From: Dehalococcoidia bacterium
GTDB lineage: Bacteria > Chloroflexota > Dehalococcoidia > Lucifugimonadales > UBA3495
Length of the DNA: 56,336 nt
NCBI GenBank assembly: GCA_012959605.1
Contig: DUCU01000120.1
Span: forward strand, 1 to 56,336
Reading direction: 5' to 3'
The notes under the pieces are model-generated. The model ran no database searches. It worked only from the letters and a program-made list of their open reading frames with translations, and was not told where the DNA came from. This document shows, piece after piece, positions 26,147 to 36,195 of this stretch; position 1 is the first letter of the stretch, and every line of letters starts with the position of its first letter. The translations under genes were made by a program, and so were the position numbers.

Positions 26147-27040
26147 TTAACCCGTGTGTTCCAGAACAAACTCCCCGATCTTGCCAATGGCTTTCCGGGC
26201 CTCTGGCAGTATGGGGGCGTAATGATGCCAAACGTGGGGCATATCATCCCACACTTCCATCTCCACAGAGACCCCCACTTTTTCGGCCCGTTCTTTCAGC
26301 ATGGTGGAGTCGTCCAGCAGTACTTCAATTCCGCCCACCTGGAGTAGCAGAGGAGGGAGACCAGTGAGGTCGGCGTGGATGGGCGATGCCAATGGTGCTT
26401 GTGGGTCCTTGCCGTCCAGGTACACCGCGGCGATCTTGAGCAATCTTTCTTTGGAAACAGAAGGGTCGGACTCGGCGTTGGTGGTCATGGACTTTCCAGT
26501 GGATTCCATGTCGTTCCAGGGCGAGATGCAGACACCGGCTGCAGGCATGGGTTCTCCCACACCGCGCAAAGCGACTAGAGCAGCGACCACTAGACCGCCG
26601 CCAGCGGAGTCACCGCCAATGACAATGTTCTTCGGCGCGATGCCCTTGGCCAGCAACCATTGGTAGGCAGAGACCGAGTCTTCAACCGGTGCCGGGAACG
26701 GTATCTCCGGGGCCAGCCGGTAGTCCAAAGCCAGCACCTGCGCCTTGGCGGCCCGGGCCAGGTGGGCCAGCATCACGCGGTGGGTGCGGGTCGAGCCAAA
26801 GAGGTAACCGCCGCCATGCAGATAGAGCACAACGCGGTGGTCTTCAGACTCTGGGGCGCTGACCCATTCGGCAGGTATTCCGTTTACGCCAACCCGCACG
26901 GTCTCAATATCATCATCTAGGGGAAGCACCGACATTATCCGCTCGTAGGACAAGCGGTCATCATCAGTGGTCTTCCTGACTTCTTGTGACCGGACTCGAA
27001 TCATATCAAGTACGGCATTTAGTTCTTGGCTGGGGGCCAT
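26147..27040 (-). CDS. alpha/beta hydrolase (HSL-type esterase)
   Basis: 297 residues. The HSL-family oxyanion motif LYLHGGGYLFGS and nucleophile elbow VIGGDSAGGGL are present. The catalytic triad is likely completed by Asp in the VEVLLDDS region and His in MPHVWHHYAP. It should hydrolyse short carboxyl esters. No signal peptide is seen, so it is cytosolic. ATG with AGGAG 7 bases upstream. The NIPSNAP gene follows 58 bases after its stop, so they may share a transcript. Confidence 0.9.
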   Translation of the reverse strand: MAPSQELNAVLDMIRVRSQEVRKTTDDDRLSYERIMSVLPLDDDIETVRVGVNGIPAEWVSAPESEDHRVVLYLHGGGYLFGSTRTHRVMLAHLARAAKAQVLALDYRLAPEIPFPAPVEDSVSAYQWLLAKGIAPKNIVIGGDSAGGGLVVAALVALRGVGEPMPAAGVCISPWNDMESTGKSMTTNAESDPSVSKERLLKIAAVYLDGKDPQAPLASPIHADLTGLPPLLLQVGGIEVLLDDSTMLKERAEKVGVSVEMEVWDDMPHVWHHYAPILPEARKAIGKIGEFVLEHTG

Positions 27041-27167
27041 GGCGCATCTCCTGAGAGCACTCTAGCTGGAGTGCGTTCATTGGATGCGGCCATGATAGTT
27101 GCCCAGGTACCAACTCGCAAGGGGGGCGAGGTTATGCTGGCATTTGATGCACCCCCACTACTGTTCG

Positions 27168-27245
27168 TCCTGAGCCAGTCGAAGGGTGCGCATCAGCTAT
27201 GCTCTACCTGCCCCCCGGCATTCCTGCTAAGGCAGGAATCCACTG
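27168..27245. repeat. fragments of dispersed intergenic repeats
   Basis: Two common intergenic repeat pieces lie in the 237-base gap: TTCGTCCTGAG followed by GTCGAAGG, and a short palindrome ATTCCTGCTAAGGCAGGAAT (27220-27239). No coding potential is seen in the gap. Confidence 0.5.
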
Positions 27246-27277
27246 CGACCAGGAAAAACCTGATTGGTGGGGGCGTC

Positions 27278-27922
27278 TTAGCTCAGAAGTTTCTTCAATG
27301 CGCGGGCGCTGCTGTGCGGTGCGGAGAGTACCGGCACCGGTGACACTTTCTCCAGGTGGGTCAGGGCAGCGGCGAAAGAGAACTGGGTGAGCAGAACCAC
27401 ATCGACGTTTGGGGCCAGTTTGAGCACTTCTTCTTCCAGTCGGCGTTCCAGCCCTGCTTGTCCCTCGGAGCGCATCACGGAGATTAAGTCCTCGGCCAGG
27501 CAAAGAACGGGTTCAATTGCAACGCCAACTTCTTCTGCGGCCAACCGTAGGTAGTACTCAGAATCGGCCATGGTGGCGGGGACGGCGGCGATTAGACCAA
27601 CTCTGGGCCCGCTGGCAACGGCGTCAGCCATTACCGGGCCGTACGAAGACACCAGGGGCACATCAACAAGGTTCTTGGCCGAGTCCACCACCGGGGCGTA
27701 GACCGAACAAGCCAGGCCAATAGCGTCGGCGTGGTTGTCTTGGCAATAACCAATGATGTTGCTCATACGGCGGCGCAACTGCGGGGTCAGATGACCTTCA
27801 AAGTCGATCAGTAGACCCTCGTCCAGGACGTTGATTACCTCGGCTTCGGGGAACACTTCGCCGAACGCCAACCGCACCGGCGGGATGGACTCGGCAATCG
27901 CATGAATCATGGTTACGCGCAT
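27278..27922 (-). CDS. Asp/Glu/hydantoin racemase-family protein
   Basis: 214 residues with the two-domain racemase fold (VTMIHAIAESIPPVRLAF, LIDFEGHLTPQLRRRM, SSYGPVMADAV, PRVGLIAAVPATM). The first catalytic Cys is Cys72 (GLACSVYAP). The second, expected after the late hydrophobic strand, is replaced in VVLLTQFSFAAAL by Gln, so two-base racemisation is unlikely. Relatives with one Cys act as maleate isomerases or decarboxylases. I used the ATG at 27922; the open frame runs three codons further to a GTG. Ribosome site is weak. Confidence 0.8.
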   Translation of the reverse strand: MRVTMIHAIAESIPPVRLAFGEVFPEAEVINVLDEGLLIDFEGHLTPQLRRRMSNIIGYCQDNHADAIGLACSVYAPVVDSAKNLVDVPLVSSYGPVMADAVASGPRVGLIAAVPATMADSEYYLRLAAEEVGVAIEPVLCLAEDLISVMRSEGQAGLERRLEEEVLKLAPNVDVVLLTQFSFAAALTHLEKVSPVPVLSAPHSSARALKKLLS

Positions 27923-28071
27923 ATTGGTCACTCAGTAAAAATATTAAAAGAATTCAGTGGAAATCGTGACCGGCGGCTCCCATGATGATTACTCTTGTGC
28001 GTGAGTCGTTCTGCATCGTGCTTATATGACAGGGGGCAAAGTTACAGCGTCATGGGAATTTAGTGTGTTTG

Positions 28072-29703
28072 CTAGCTTAGGCCAATGACCTCACCATCTG
28101 ATGAAACGTCCATGTCCAGCGCCCTGGGACGGCTCGGTAGGCCGGGTAGGGTCTGGATGGGGCCCGCCAGTGCATAGAGGAACCCTGCGCCAACGGAAGC
28201 CCGGATGTCTGTAATCGGAAAGGTGTAGCCGCCCGGTCTTCCCTTCAAACTCTGGTCATGGGAGATAGACAGGTGGGTCTTGGCCATACAGATGGGCAGA
28301 CCGCCCCAACCCTTCGACTCAAAGTACCGTAGCCTTCTTCGGGCTTCCGGTGACCAACTGACGTCTGCGGCGTTGTAAATCTTCTGGGCCAACGCCAGCA
28401 CCTTGTCCTCGGCAGAGGCGTCGGCGGGATAGGCGTAGGTGATTTGAGGCGTGCCTTGGGAAGCATCGACCACCGCCTGGGCCAGGTCTTCGCCACCGGC
28501 GCCGCCTTGGGCGAATCCGTCACATTCCACCGCTGACGTTGCCCCAGCGTCCATTGCAATCTTCTTTACCGCGGCCAGCTCCTCGTCGCTATCGGTGCCA
28601 AACCGGTTGATGGCCACCACGCAAGGCAAGCCAAATCCCTTGACGATGCCAATGTGATGGACCAGGTTGTCACCGCCAGCTACCACCGCGGCAGCGTCCG
28701 GTGTGCCGAGGTCTCTCCGCCTGACGCCGCCGTGCCATTTGAGGGCGCGGGAGGAGGCCACCAAGACGGCGGCGCTGGGTAGTAACCCGCTCTGCCGAGT
28801 CTTGATGTGCATGAATTTTTCAAATCCCAAGTCAGAGGCAAATCCAGCCTCGGTTATTACGTAGTCGGCATAGCCCAGGGCCATCTTGTCGGCGATGATG
28901 GAACTACAACCGTGAGCGATGTTGCCAAAGGGTCCGGCGTGGATGATGGAGGGCTGGCCCTCCATTGTCTGGACCAGGTTTGGCATCACTGTCTGGTGCA
29001 GCAACGTCATCAAAGCACCGGCAAAACCGAACTGCTCAACCGTGACCGGCTCCCCATCTGAAGTCTCTCCGATGACGATACGGGTTAGCCGTTGGCGTAG
29101 GTCCTCCGGGCTGTCGGCCAGGGCCAAGATGGCCATGATCTCAGATGCGGACACGATATCGAATCTCGCTTCCCGCAGGGGGCCGAAGTTGGCGCCGCCA
29201 ATTCCTGAAACAACCTGACGCAGACCCCTATCGGAGGCGTCGGTCACGCGGTTCCACATCAGTCCATCGGCGGTCAGTCCCTGAACTGAATTACGGAACA
29301 CGGCGTTTTCTACCAGAGCGGCCAAGAGGTTGTGGGCTGAGCCAACGGCGTGGGCATCTCCGGTGAAGTGGATATTGATTTCGTCTTCAGGCACCACCCG
29401 GGCCATTCCGCCGCCGGTTCCGCCACCCTTGATGCCGAAGATTGGCCCCAACGTTGGCTCCCGGAGATTGACCGATACTTTGTGTCCCAGACGGCCCATA
29501 CCCTGGGTCAGGCCAATCGCTGTGGTGGTCTTGCCCTCACCGGCTGGGGTTGGGGTGATCCCGGTGACCACCACCAGCTTGCCTCGGTAGTCAGATGGGT
29601 CTTTCAGGGCGTCCAGCGAAATCTTGGCCTTATAACGACCGTAGGGAACCAGGTGGTCAGCGTCTAGGCCAAGCTCTTCTGCAATCTTTGTTATTGGCTC
29701 CAC
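28072..29703 (-). CDS. fhs: formate-tetrahydrofolate ligase
   Basis: 543 residues, near the family's usual 555. It makes 10-formyl-tetrahydrofolate from formate and ATP in the cytosol. The nucleotide motif TPTPAGEGKTTTAIGL, EPTLGPIFGIKGGGTGGG, INIHFTGDAHAV, the GGVRRRDLGTPD loop and C-terminal ADIRASVGAGFLYALAG-type sequence (ITDIRASVGAGFLYALAG) are all present. GTG start with CCGGAG 6 bases upstream. It follows metH by 31 bases, so the two one-carbon enzymes form an operon. Confidence 0.96.
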   Translation of the reverse strand: MEPITKIAEELGLDADHLVPYGRYKAKISLDALKDPSDYRGKLVVVTGITPTPAGEGKTTTAIGLTQGMGRLGHKVSVNLREPTLGPIFGIKGGGTGGGMARVVPEDEINIHFTGDAHAVGSAHNLLAALVENAVFRNSVQGLTADGLMWNRVTDASDRGLRQVVSGIGGANFGPLREARFDIVSASEIMAILALADSPEDLRQRLTRIVIGETSDGEPVTVEQFGFAGALMTLLHQTVMPNLVQTMEGQPSIIHAGPFGNIAHGCSSIIADKMALGYADYVITEAGFASDLGFEKFMHIKTRQSGLLPSAAVLVASSRALKWHGGVRRRDLGTPDAAAVVAGGDNLVHHIGIVKGFGLPCVVAINRFGTDSDEELAAVKKIAMDAGATSAVECDGFAQGGAGGEDLAQAVVDASQGTPQITYAYPADASAEDKVLALAQKIYNAADVSWSPEARRRLRYFESKGWGGLPICMAKTHLSISHDQSLKGRPGGYTFPITDIRASVGAGFLYALAGPIQTLPGLPSRPRALDMDVSSDGEVIGLS

Positions 29704-29734
29704 ATCGTCTCCGGCTGCCAGATTGGGCCAGTAT

Positions 29735-32700
29735 TTATTTGGTAACTTCCTGTTCCAGCCGGTCGATGTCCGACTCGCTCAGGTTGAAGTATTTGGCGTC
29801 GGGATGATGGAAGACCAACGCGGACACCGACGATTCCGGGTCCATCATGTAGCCTTCGGTCAGTTCCACGTCCAGGTTGGCCGAAACATCCAGCAGCCGG
29901 AACAGCTGCTCTTGGTCTTCCAACCGAGGGCAGGCCGGATAACCAAATGAGAACCGCTTGCCGTGGTACTGCGTCCGGAATAAGTCCTGAGGGGTTGTTC
30001 CGGGTTTGTCGCCAAAGCTCCACATTTGACGCATCTGTTGGTGGAGCAGTTCGGCAAAGGCTTCAGCGCTCTCCAGGGCCAGCGCTGACAAGATGTGGGA
30101 GTTCAAGAACTGTCCATCAGCCATCCATTTCTCAGCCAAAGCCCGTACGCCGGTTCCAACAGAAACAACAAACATGCCGAGGTAGTCGGTCTGCCCGCTG
30201 CTCTGAGGCAATAGGTAGTCTGCCAGGCAGAGGCCGTCCCGCTGAGACTGACGTCCCAGATAGAATTCCTCGGCAATTTTTTTGTCCTCAGCTCCGTAGA
30301 CCTGAATTCTTTGCCCGTCTGAGTTGGCAGGAAAGAATTTGAATATGGCATGGGCCTTGATGTCCGGTTGGGCCAACATCAAGTCTTCAACTTTTCTTAC
30401 TGACTCACGCAGGTCTACTGCTGCCGGTACACCAGACTCTAGGTCATCGGCGAACCGGCCTTTGTAGCCCATATGCCTTACATAGAGCATCTGAGGGTTG
30501 ATGTACGGGAATATCTCATCCAGAGGATGGTCATTGATCACGTGCAGCCGCAAGTCGGGCGGGTTGGGTATGTCAAAGTCGTGCCGCAGCTGTGCAGGGG
30601 GCACATCCTCGCCAACTTCCTCCTTGGAGGACTGGGCCACTTCATCGGCGGTTCGCATAGCGGCGGCTTCTTCGTCGAAAGACACCACTAACTTGGCCCG
30701 TTCGTCGGCGTCCTGAATCGTGTTGGCTAGGGCCAAACCAGACATGGCATCTGGGGCGTAGGCCACCATGCCGTCGTACTCAGGGGCGATGCGGAGCCGG
30801 GTGAACCGGTTGGACAGGGCGGCGCCGCCGACCAGCACCGGCGTGGTGATGCCCGCCTGGCTGAAGTCCTGTGCTGTTTCGACCATCATCTTGGCCGACT
30901 TAACCAGTAGCCCGGAAAGACCAACCATGTCTGGCTTGTGTTCTTTGACGGCTGCAATCAGCACGTCGGGCGGAACTTTGATGCCAAGGTTAATCACCTT
31001 GTAGCCGTTGTTGCCCAGAATTATCTCCACCAGGTTCTTGCCAATGTCATGGACATCGCCTTTCACGGTGGCCAGGACAACCTTGCCCTTAATGGCAGCG
31101 TCTGCCTGCTCCATGTGTGGTTCAAGGTGCGATACCGAAAACTTCATGGACTCAGCAGATTGCAAAACCTCGGCCACGATCAATTCGTTGGCGTTGAACT
31201 GGCGGCCAACTTCGGCCATGCCTTCCATCAACGGTCCGTTGATGATCTCAAGCGGGGTCCGCCGGGTGAGGGCTTCGTCCAGGTCTTCGGCCAGCCCCTC
31301 TTTGGAGCCTTCAATGATGCAGAGAGCCAAGCGCTCATCCAGAGGCAGGCTTTTGCGTTCTTCTGACGTGGCCTTGGGCGCCTTTTCCCTGAAGTGGTCG
31401 GCAAAGGCCGCCACTGGGTCATCACCGCTGAACCAGATCAGGTTCTCGGCCAGCTTGCGCTCTTCTTCCGGGATGGAAGTGTAGCGTTCCATACCTTCCG
31501 AATTGACGATGGCCATGTCCAGTCCGGCTTGGACGCAGTGGTATAAGAATACCGAGTTCAGCACTTCTCTACCGGCTGCGGGTAGACCAAAGGACACGTT
31601 TGAGATGCCCAAGATAGTCTTCACGCCAGGCAGGGCTTCTTTAATCAGCCGCACGCCCTCAATTGTCTCAGCTCCGGATCCAACGTAGTTTTGGTCGCCG
31701 GTACCAACGGGGAACACTAGCGGGTCAAAGAAAATGTCTTCAATGGGAATCCCGTATTTCTCGGTCAGGAGTTTGGCCGAACGGATAGCCACCTCAAGTT
31801 TTCGTTCCTTGGTGATGGCCTGGGCCTGTTCTTTGTCGTCGTCGATGCAGCCAACCACTAGGGCGGACCCGTAGCGTTTGGCCAGGGGGACAACGGCCTG
31901 GAACCGCTCTTCACCGTCTTCCAAGTTGATGGAGTTAATGATGGACTTACCCTGGAGTTTGGTCAGCGCAAGCTCGATTACTGCCGAATCAGTGGAGTCG
32001 ATCATGATGGGAGCTTTGACTTTCTTGGTCACCAGGTCCAGGAACGCGGTTACGTCTGCAATCTCGTCCCGGTCCGGGTCTTGAAGGCAGACGTCCAAGA
32101 TGTGGGCGCCGTTTCTCACTTGACGGCGACCGATCTCAGCAGCCTCTTCAAATGAGCCCTCTTTGATGAGACGGCGGAACCGTCTGCTGCCTAATACGTT
32201 TGTGCGCTCGCCAACGATTGCGGGGCGAACTTCGTCGTCAATTAACAGAGCTTCGATACCGGAAACGCGGGTCTCTGCGATGTTCACCAATGGTCGCGGG
32301 GGCTTGCCTTCGGCCATCTCGGCCAGCAATTTGATGTGTTCTGAAACGGTGCCGCAGCAACCGCCAATGATGTTGACCCACCTAGATTCGGCGAACCGGC
32401 CAACAATCTCGGCCATTCCTTCGGGTGTCTCGTTGTAATTCCCATCTTCATCGGGCATGCCAGCATTCGGCAGACAGGCGACTGGAAACTTTGAAAGCGA
32501 GGCCAACGTCCTGATGTGGTCGGTCATGAAACTGGGGCCAGTGGCGCAGTTCAGTCCGATCCAGAGTAGATCACGGTGGGCTAGGGATGTATAGAATGCT
32601 TCAGCGTCTTGACCGGCCAGGAGAGTGCCCATGGGTTCCACGGTACCTTGCACGGCGACGGGAATTTTTTTTCCAAGTTCGGCAAAGGCTCGGTCAATAC

Positions 32701-33238
32701 CCTCTAGTCCGGCTTTGACGTTCAGGGTGTCCTGGCTGGTTTCGAGCAACAGCAGGTCAACGCCACCCTCAATCAGACCGGCAGCCTGGATGTGGTAGTC
32801 GTTGGCCAGTTCTTCAAAGGTGATTCCACCGGTGACCGAGATGGTCTTGGTGGTGGGGCCCATGGAACCGGCGACGTACCGGGGTTTTTCCGGTGTTGAT
32901 TCTTCTATTGCCACATTCAAGGCTAGAGCTGCGCCTTCCCGGTTTATACGCCGGGCTTCATGGGCGAGGTCATACTCGGCCAGAACCACTGGCGTTGCGC
33001 CAAAGGTATTGGTCTCAATGATGTCGGAGCCGGCCTGCAGATAGCTCCGGTGGATATCCTCAATGACATAGGGCCTGGTGATGATTAGGTACTCGTTGCA
33101 CCCTTCATATTCTTCACCGCCGAAGTCTTCTGGCCCCAGGTCTTTGTTCTGGATAGCGGTGCCCATGGCACCGTCCATCACGAGCAAGCGTTGGGCCAGT
33201 GCCGATTTCAGTTCATCTATACGTGTGTTAGTTGACAT
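29735..33238 (-). CDS. metH: cobalamin-dependent methionine synthase
   Basis: 1167 residues, all four modules. The homocysteine domain (1-310) has zinc ligands Cys231 (GLNCATG), Cys294 and Cys295 (GGCCGT). The methyltetrahydrofolate domain follows (VGERTNVLGSRRF, about 342-355, then IMIDSTDS). The cobalamin cap and Rossmann domain has His730 (GDVHDIGKN) as lower cobalt ligand and SGLLVKS. The C-terminal activation domain (about 900-1167, PACPRLEDQEQLF) binds AdoMet. It transfers the methyl group from 5-methyl-THF to homocysteine and needs B12. ATG start without a strong ribosome site; a structured leader lies upstream. Confidence 0.96.
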   Translation of the reverse strand: MSTNTRIDELKSALAQRLLVMDGAMGTAIQNKDLGPEDFGGEEYEGCNEYLIITRPYVIEDIHRSYLQAGSDIIETNTFGATPVVLAEYDLAHEARRINREGAALALNVAIEESTPEKPRYVAGSMGPTTKTISVTGGITFEELANDYHIQAAGLIEGGVDLLLLETSQDTLNVKAGLEGIDRAFAELGKKIPVAVQGTVEPMGTLLAGQDAEAFYTSLAHRDLLWIGLNCATGPSFMTDHIRTLASLSKFPVACLPNAGMPDEDGNYNETPEGMAEIVGRFAESRWVNIIGGCCGTVSEHIKLLAEMAEGKPPRPLVNIAETRVSGIEALLIDDEVRPAIVGERTNVLGSRRFRRLIKEGSFEEAAEIGRRQVRNGAHILDVCLQDPDRDEIADVTAFLDLVTKKVKAPIMIDSTDSAVIELALTKLQGKSIINSINLEDGEERFQAVVPLAKRYGSALVVGCIDDDKEQAQAITKERKLEVAIRSAKLLTEKYGIPIEDIFFDPLVFPVGTGDQNYVGSGAETIEGVRLIKEALPGVKTILGISNVSFGLPAAGREVLNSVFLYHCVQAGLDMAIVNSEGMERYTSIPEEERKLAENLIWFSGDDPVAAFADHFREKAPKATSEERKSLPLDERLALCIIEGSKEGLAEDLDEALTRRTPLEIINGPLMEGMAEVGRQFNANELIVAEVLQSAESMKFSVSHLEPHMEQADAAIKGKVVLATVKGDVHDIGKNLVEIILGNNGYKVINLGIKVPPDVLIAAVKEHKPDMVGLSGLLVKSAKMMVETAQDFSQAGITTPVLVGGAALSNRFTRLRIAPEYDGMVAYAPDAMSGLALANTIQDADERAKLVVSFDEEAAAMRTADEVAQSSKEEVGEDVPPAQLRHDFDIPNPPDLRLHVINDHPLDEIFPYINPQMLYVRHMGYKGRFADDLESGVPAAVDLRESVRKVEDLMLAQPDIKAHAIFKFFPANSDGQRIQVYGAEDKKIAEEFYLGRQSQRDGLCLADYLLPQSSGQTDYLGMFVVSVGTGVRALAEKWMADGQFLNSHILSALALESAEAFAELLHQQMRQMWSFGDKPGTTPQDLFRTQYHGKRFSFGYPACPRLEDQEQLFRLLDVSANLDVELTEGYMMDPESSVSALVFHHPDAKYFNLSESDIDRLEQEVTK

Positions 33239-33285
33239 ATATGTTCAATGGTTGCTCAGATTTCGATTATCGCAAGACTAGCTAT

Positions 33286-33326
33286 TGTAACACCGGCCCA
33301 CAGATGTGTGAACCGGAGACGTTACA
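33286..33326 (-). other. structured leader element before metH
   Basis: Read on the minus strand, TGTAAC and GTTACA at the outer ends pair. Inside, CCGGTTCACA pairs with TGTGGGCCGG (two G-T pairs) around CATC. It lies 48 bases upstream of the metH start and after the aminopeptidase stop. It has no T-run. It could be a 3' hairpin of the aminopeptidase transcript or a leader element of metH; it does not match a SAM or cobalamin riboswitch that I know. Confidence 0.4.
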
Positions 33327-33374
33327 GTTTCGTGCGTGGAGTCGATCTGGGCCTTTGCTAGCATTGCAGGCGTT

Positions 33375-35963
33375 TTACTTATTGTTGGCGAACCATTCTG
33401 TTAGCAGCGGACGGTTGATTTCCAGCCACTTGATGTTGAGTTTCACCCTCTCCAAGGCCTGTCGGATGGTCCGTTCCGCCGCCGGAGCCGGATGCTCCGC
33501 GAAGAAACTGTCCACCTCGTCGGCTTTTTCCTGGGAGCTGAAGTGGCTGCATATAGAGACCAACCGCATGAGGCCAAACCCGCCGCCACCGTAGCGCCGG
33601 TCAAACTCGGTCCAATTGGACTTCACAAAATCCCAGGCTAGGTCACGGCCCATTGGGTTGGCAGCAATGCTGGCCACTAGTGTGACGGTGTCCTGGGAGC
33701 GGACCTTGGAGGACAAAGAGTCTTCCAAAGCGGCGGTCAACAGGTCTGGTTGCTGGAACCTGCTGAGCGACATCAACAGCCTGATCTTCTCTTCGGCCAA
33801 GTTGGTCTCGCCTTCCAGTTGCCAGATTGAGTCGTAAACATCCTGGCCGCCGGACTGGGCGGCCAGGGCAAAGACCACGCCGCGTAGATCGGGCGTCAAT
33901 GTCTCGCGGTCGGTCAGATATTTCTGGAAGCGTTCTGTTGCTTGGGCCGTTACCTCGGCGTTGTTATAACTGCCAGCCTGGCTGAGGACGGTCGAGCGCA
34001 GCAGCGCGTCCAGGTGACCTTCGTCGACCTTGGGTTCCCAGCCAATCTTCTCTGCCGCCGGGGCAAAGAGTTCGAGGGCAAACTTCTGGTACGCGCCGTG
34101 TATCGGCTCGTCGGAGATGAGCTGTTCAATGTCCCGTAGGTTGCTGGCTAGGTCGCTCCACACCGAGGCATCGTTCTCGTTCTTGTAGGCATTGGCCATG
34201 GATATGAACTGGGTCACCGGTAGGATACCGGCCCGGGAGAGGGCGTAGGCATCGTTCTGGATACCCAGACGGTCAGTGGCGTGCAACTCCAAAGACTCGA
34301 TGGCCGGAACCAGCCGCTGCCAGTCCTCGGCGGAGTAGTTCACCCGGAAGAACCCGGTTTGTAATGGGTTAAGTTTGACCCAGCTATCGGTGTTGCCGGG
34401 AACTTCAATCTGGGCCTGATTGCCTTCCATGACGGTGATGGGAGATTCCTCCCCGCCCTGGCTGGCGCTGATGGGCACTCGCCAGACTTCGGTGTCGGGT
34501 TCGCTGTCGCCCAGCAGGCTGTCATAAACGAACCGCTCTTGGCTCACTGAAAGTTGGGTTTTGGCGCCGCTCCGGTCTGATTCAACCTGCAGCACTGGGT
34601 ATCCCATCTGCTTCACCCAGGAGTCCATAATGGCGGTGACCGGCTGACCGGACTCCGTCTCCAGGGCTGACCACAGGTCTTGGGTGCGGGCGTTGTCGTA
34701 CATGTGGCCGGACAGATAACGGTTCAGCCCTTTGCGGAAGGTCTCCTCGCCCAGGAAATTCTCCAGCATGCGGATGACCGACGCGCCCTTGCTGTAGCTG
34801 ATGGCGTCGAAGAGCTGGCTGACCTCTGCGGGGTTCATTACCGCTTGCTCGATAGGATGGGAGTTCTTCAGACCGTCCAGGCTGAGGGCTCGGTTGGTAT
34901 CCATATTCACAAACTGGGTCCACATTTCCCATTCGGGGAAAAGCCAGTCAACTGCCTTGTTGCCCATCCAGGAGGCAAAGCTTTCGTTCAGCCACAGGTC
35001 GTCCCACCATTCCATGGTTACAAGGTCGCCGAACCACATGTGGGCCATCTCATGGGCGATAACCTCAGCAACCCGTTGGCGGGTGCCGGCTGAGGAGTTA
35101 TCCGGGTCCACCAACAGAGCGGTTTCCCGGTAGGTTACTGCTCCCCAGTTCTCCATGGCTCCAGCGGCGAAGTCGGGGATGGCAATGTGGTCAAGCTTGG
35201 CTAGAGGATAAGGAATCCCGAAATAGTCGTTGAAATAACCCAGCAACTTAACCGAGGTATCCAAGGCGAACGTTGCCTGGTTCTCCTTGCCGGGGGTGGT
35301 CCAGACTCCCACCTTGGTGCCGCCCTCGGCCCGCTCTTCGATTGATACCAGGTTACCGACAATAAAAGCTAGCAAGTAAGTTGACATAACCGGCGTTTCG
35401 GCAAACCGAACCAACTTCAAGCCAGGTCCCGGCACGGCCTCTTCGACAGAGGGTGTGTTGGAGATGGCTTCGTATTCGTCTGAGAACACCAGGGTCACTT
35501 CAAAGGTGGCCTTTTTGGCCGGTTCGTCCCAGCAGGGGAAGGCCCGGCGTGCGTCCGTCGGCTCAAATTGCGTTGTAGCCATGTAGCGGGTCTCGCCGTC
35601 TTGAGTGGTGTATTCAGACCGATAGAAACCCATTAATTTGTCGTTAAGTTCACCGGCGAATATCATTTCCAATCGGCCGTCGCCCGGCTGAATGGTTTCG
35701 CCGAAATCCAAAGTAGCGGTTTCGGCTTCTTTATCAATTGAGATTTTCGGCTTGGACAGCGTAACGCCGTTGGCGTGAAGAGTGGCAACGCTAATCTGAA
35801 GGTCTATAACGTTCAGTACGATGGAGGTAGTGGCCTCTAGCACCTGAAGGTCCACACTCTGCTCGCCGCTGAACGTGAAATTTTTAAGGTCTGGCTGCAG
35901 TTTGATACGATATTTACTAGGTTTGGCTGTCTCGGGTAGGACCACCGCTTCGGATGCGGGCAT
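33375..35963 (-). CDS. pepN: M1 family aminopeptidase (puromycin-sensitive type)
   Basis: 862 residues. It removes N-terminal residues from peptides in the cytosol. GAMENWG at 268-274 binds the free amino end. The zinc site is His304, Glu305, His308 (HEMAHMWFG) and Glu327 (NESFASW), with the family's 18-residue spacing. An N-terminal beta-saddle and a C-terminal helical ERAP1-like domain (about 520-850) are present. No signal peptide. ATG with GGAGGAAG upstream. The symbol is given for family type; closer orthology to archaeal Tricorn-factor-like enzymes is possible. Confidence 0.93.
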   Translation of the reverse strand: MPASEAVVLPETAKPSKYRIKLQPDLKNFTFSGEQSVDLQVLEATTSIVLNVIDLQISVATLHANGVTLSKPKISIDKEAETATLDFGETIQPGDGRLEMIFAGELNDKLMGFYRSEYTTQDGETRYMATTQFEPTDARRAFPCWDEPAKKATFEVTLVFSDEYEAISNTPSVEEAVPGPGLKLVRFAETPVMSTYLLAFIVGNLVSIEERAEGGTKVGVWTTPGKENQATFALDTSVKLLGYFNDYFGIPYPLAKLDHIAIPDFAAGAMENWGAVTYRETALLVDPDNSSAGTRQRVAEVIAHEMAHMWFGDLVTMEWWDDLWLNESFASWMGNKAVDWLFPEWEMWTQFVNMDTNRALSLDGLKNSHPIEQAVMNPAEVSQLFDAISYSKGASVIRMLENFLGEETFRKGLNRYLSGHMYDNARTQDLWSALETESGQPVTAIMDSWVKQMGYPVLQVESDRSGAKTQLSVSQERFVYDSLLGDSEPDTEVWRVPISASQGGEESPITVMEGNQAQIEVPGNTDSWVKLNPLQTGFFRVNYSAEDWQRLVPAIESLELHATDRLGIQNDAYALSRAGILPVTQFISMANAYKNENDASVWSDLASNLRDIEQLISDEPIHGAYQKFALELFAPAAEKIGWEPKVDEGHLDALLRSTVLSQAGSYNNAEVTAQATERFQKYLTDRETLTPDLRGVVFALAAQSGGQDVYDSIWQLEGETNLAEEKIRLLMSLSRFQQPDLLTAALEDSLSSKVRSQDTVTLVASIAANPMGRDLAWDFVKSNWTEFDRRYGGGGFGLMRLVSICSHFSSQEKADEVDSFFAEHPAPAAERTIRQALERVKLNIKWLEINRPLLTEWFANNK

Positions 35964-36195
35964 GGCAATCTTCCTCCGTGGGTTTGACCTGAAATTTGGG
36001 GTTGGCTTTAGGCTATTTAGCGCTGATATCCAAAATAAAAGCAGAAGCTAAAAAAACCGGGTTATGTGCCTCTGGAACAGTGTCTGGCTCTGCTAGTTAG
36101 GCGTAGCGCCAGTGTACCATTAACCCGCTAGCCCCTCTACCCATAACAGGAGTAGCGGCCCGCTACGGAGCGGGCGTGGCGGCGAGACCACTTGG

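Noticed and set aside
33239-33374. SAM or cobalamin riboswitch upstream of metH.
   Set aside because: Neither the B12-box nor the SAM-I core is present; only an unclassified hairpin is seen.
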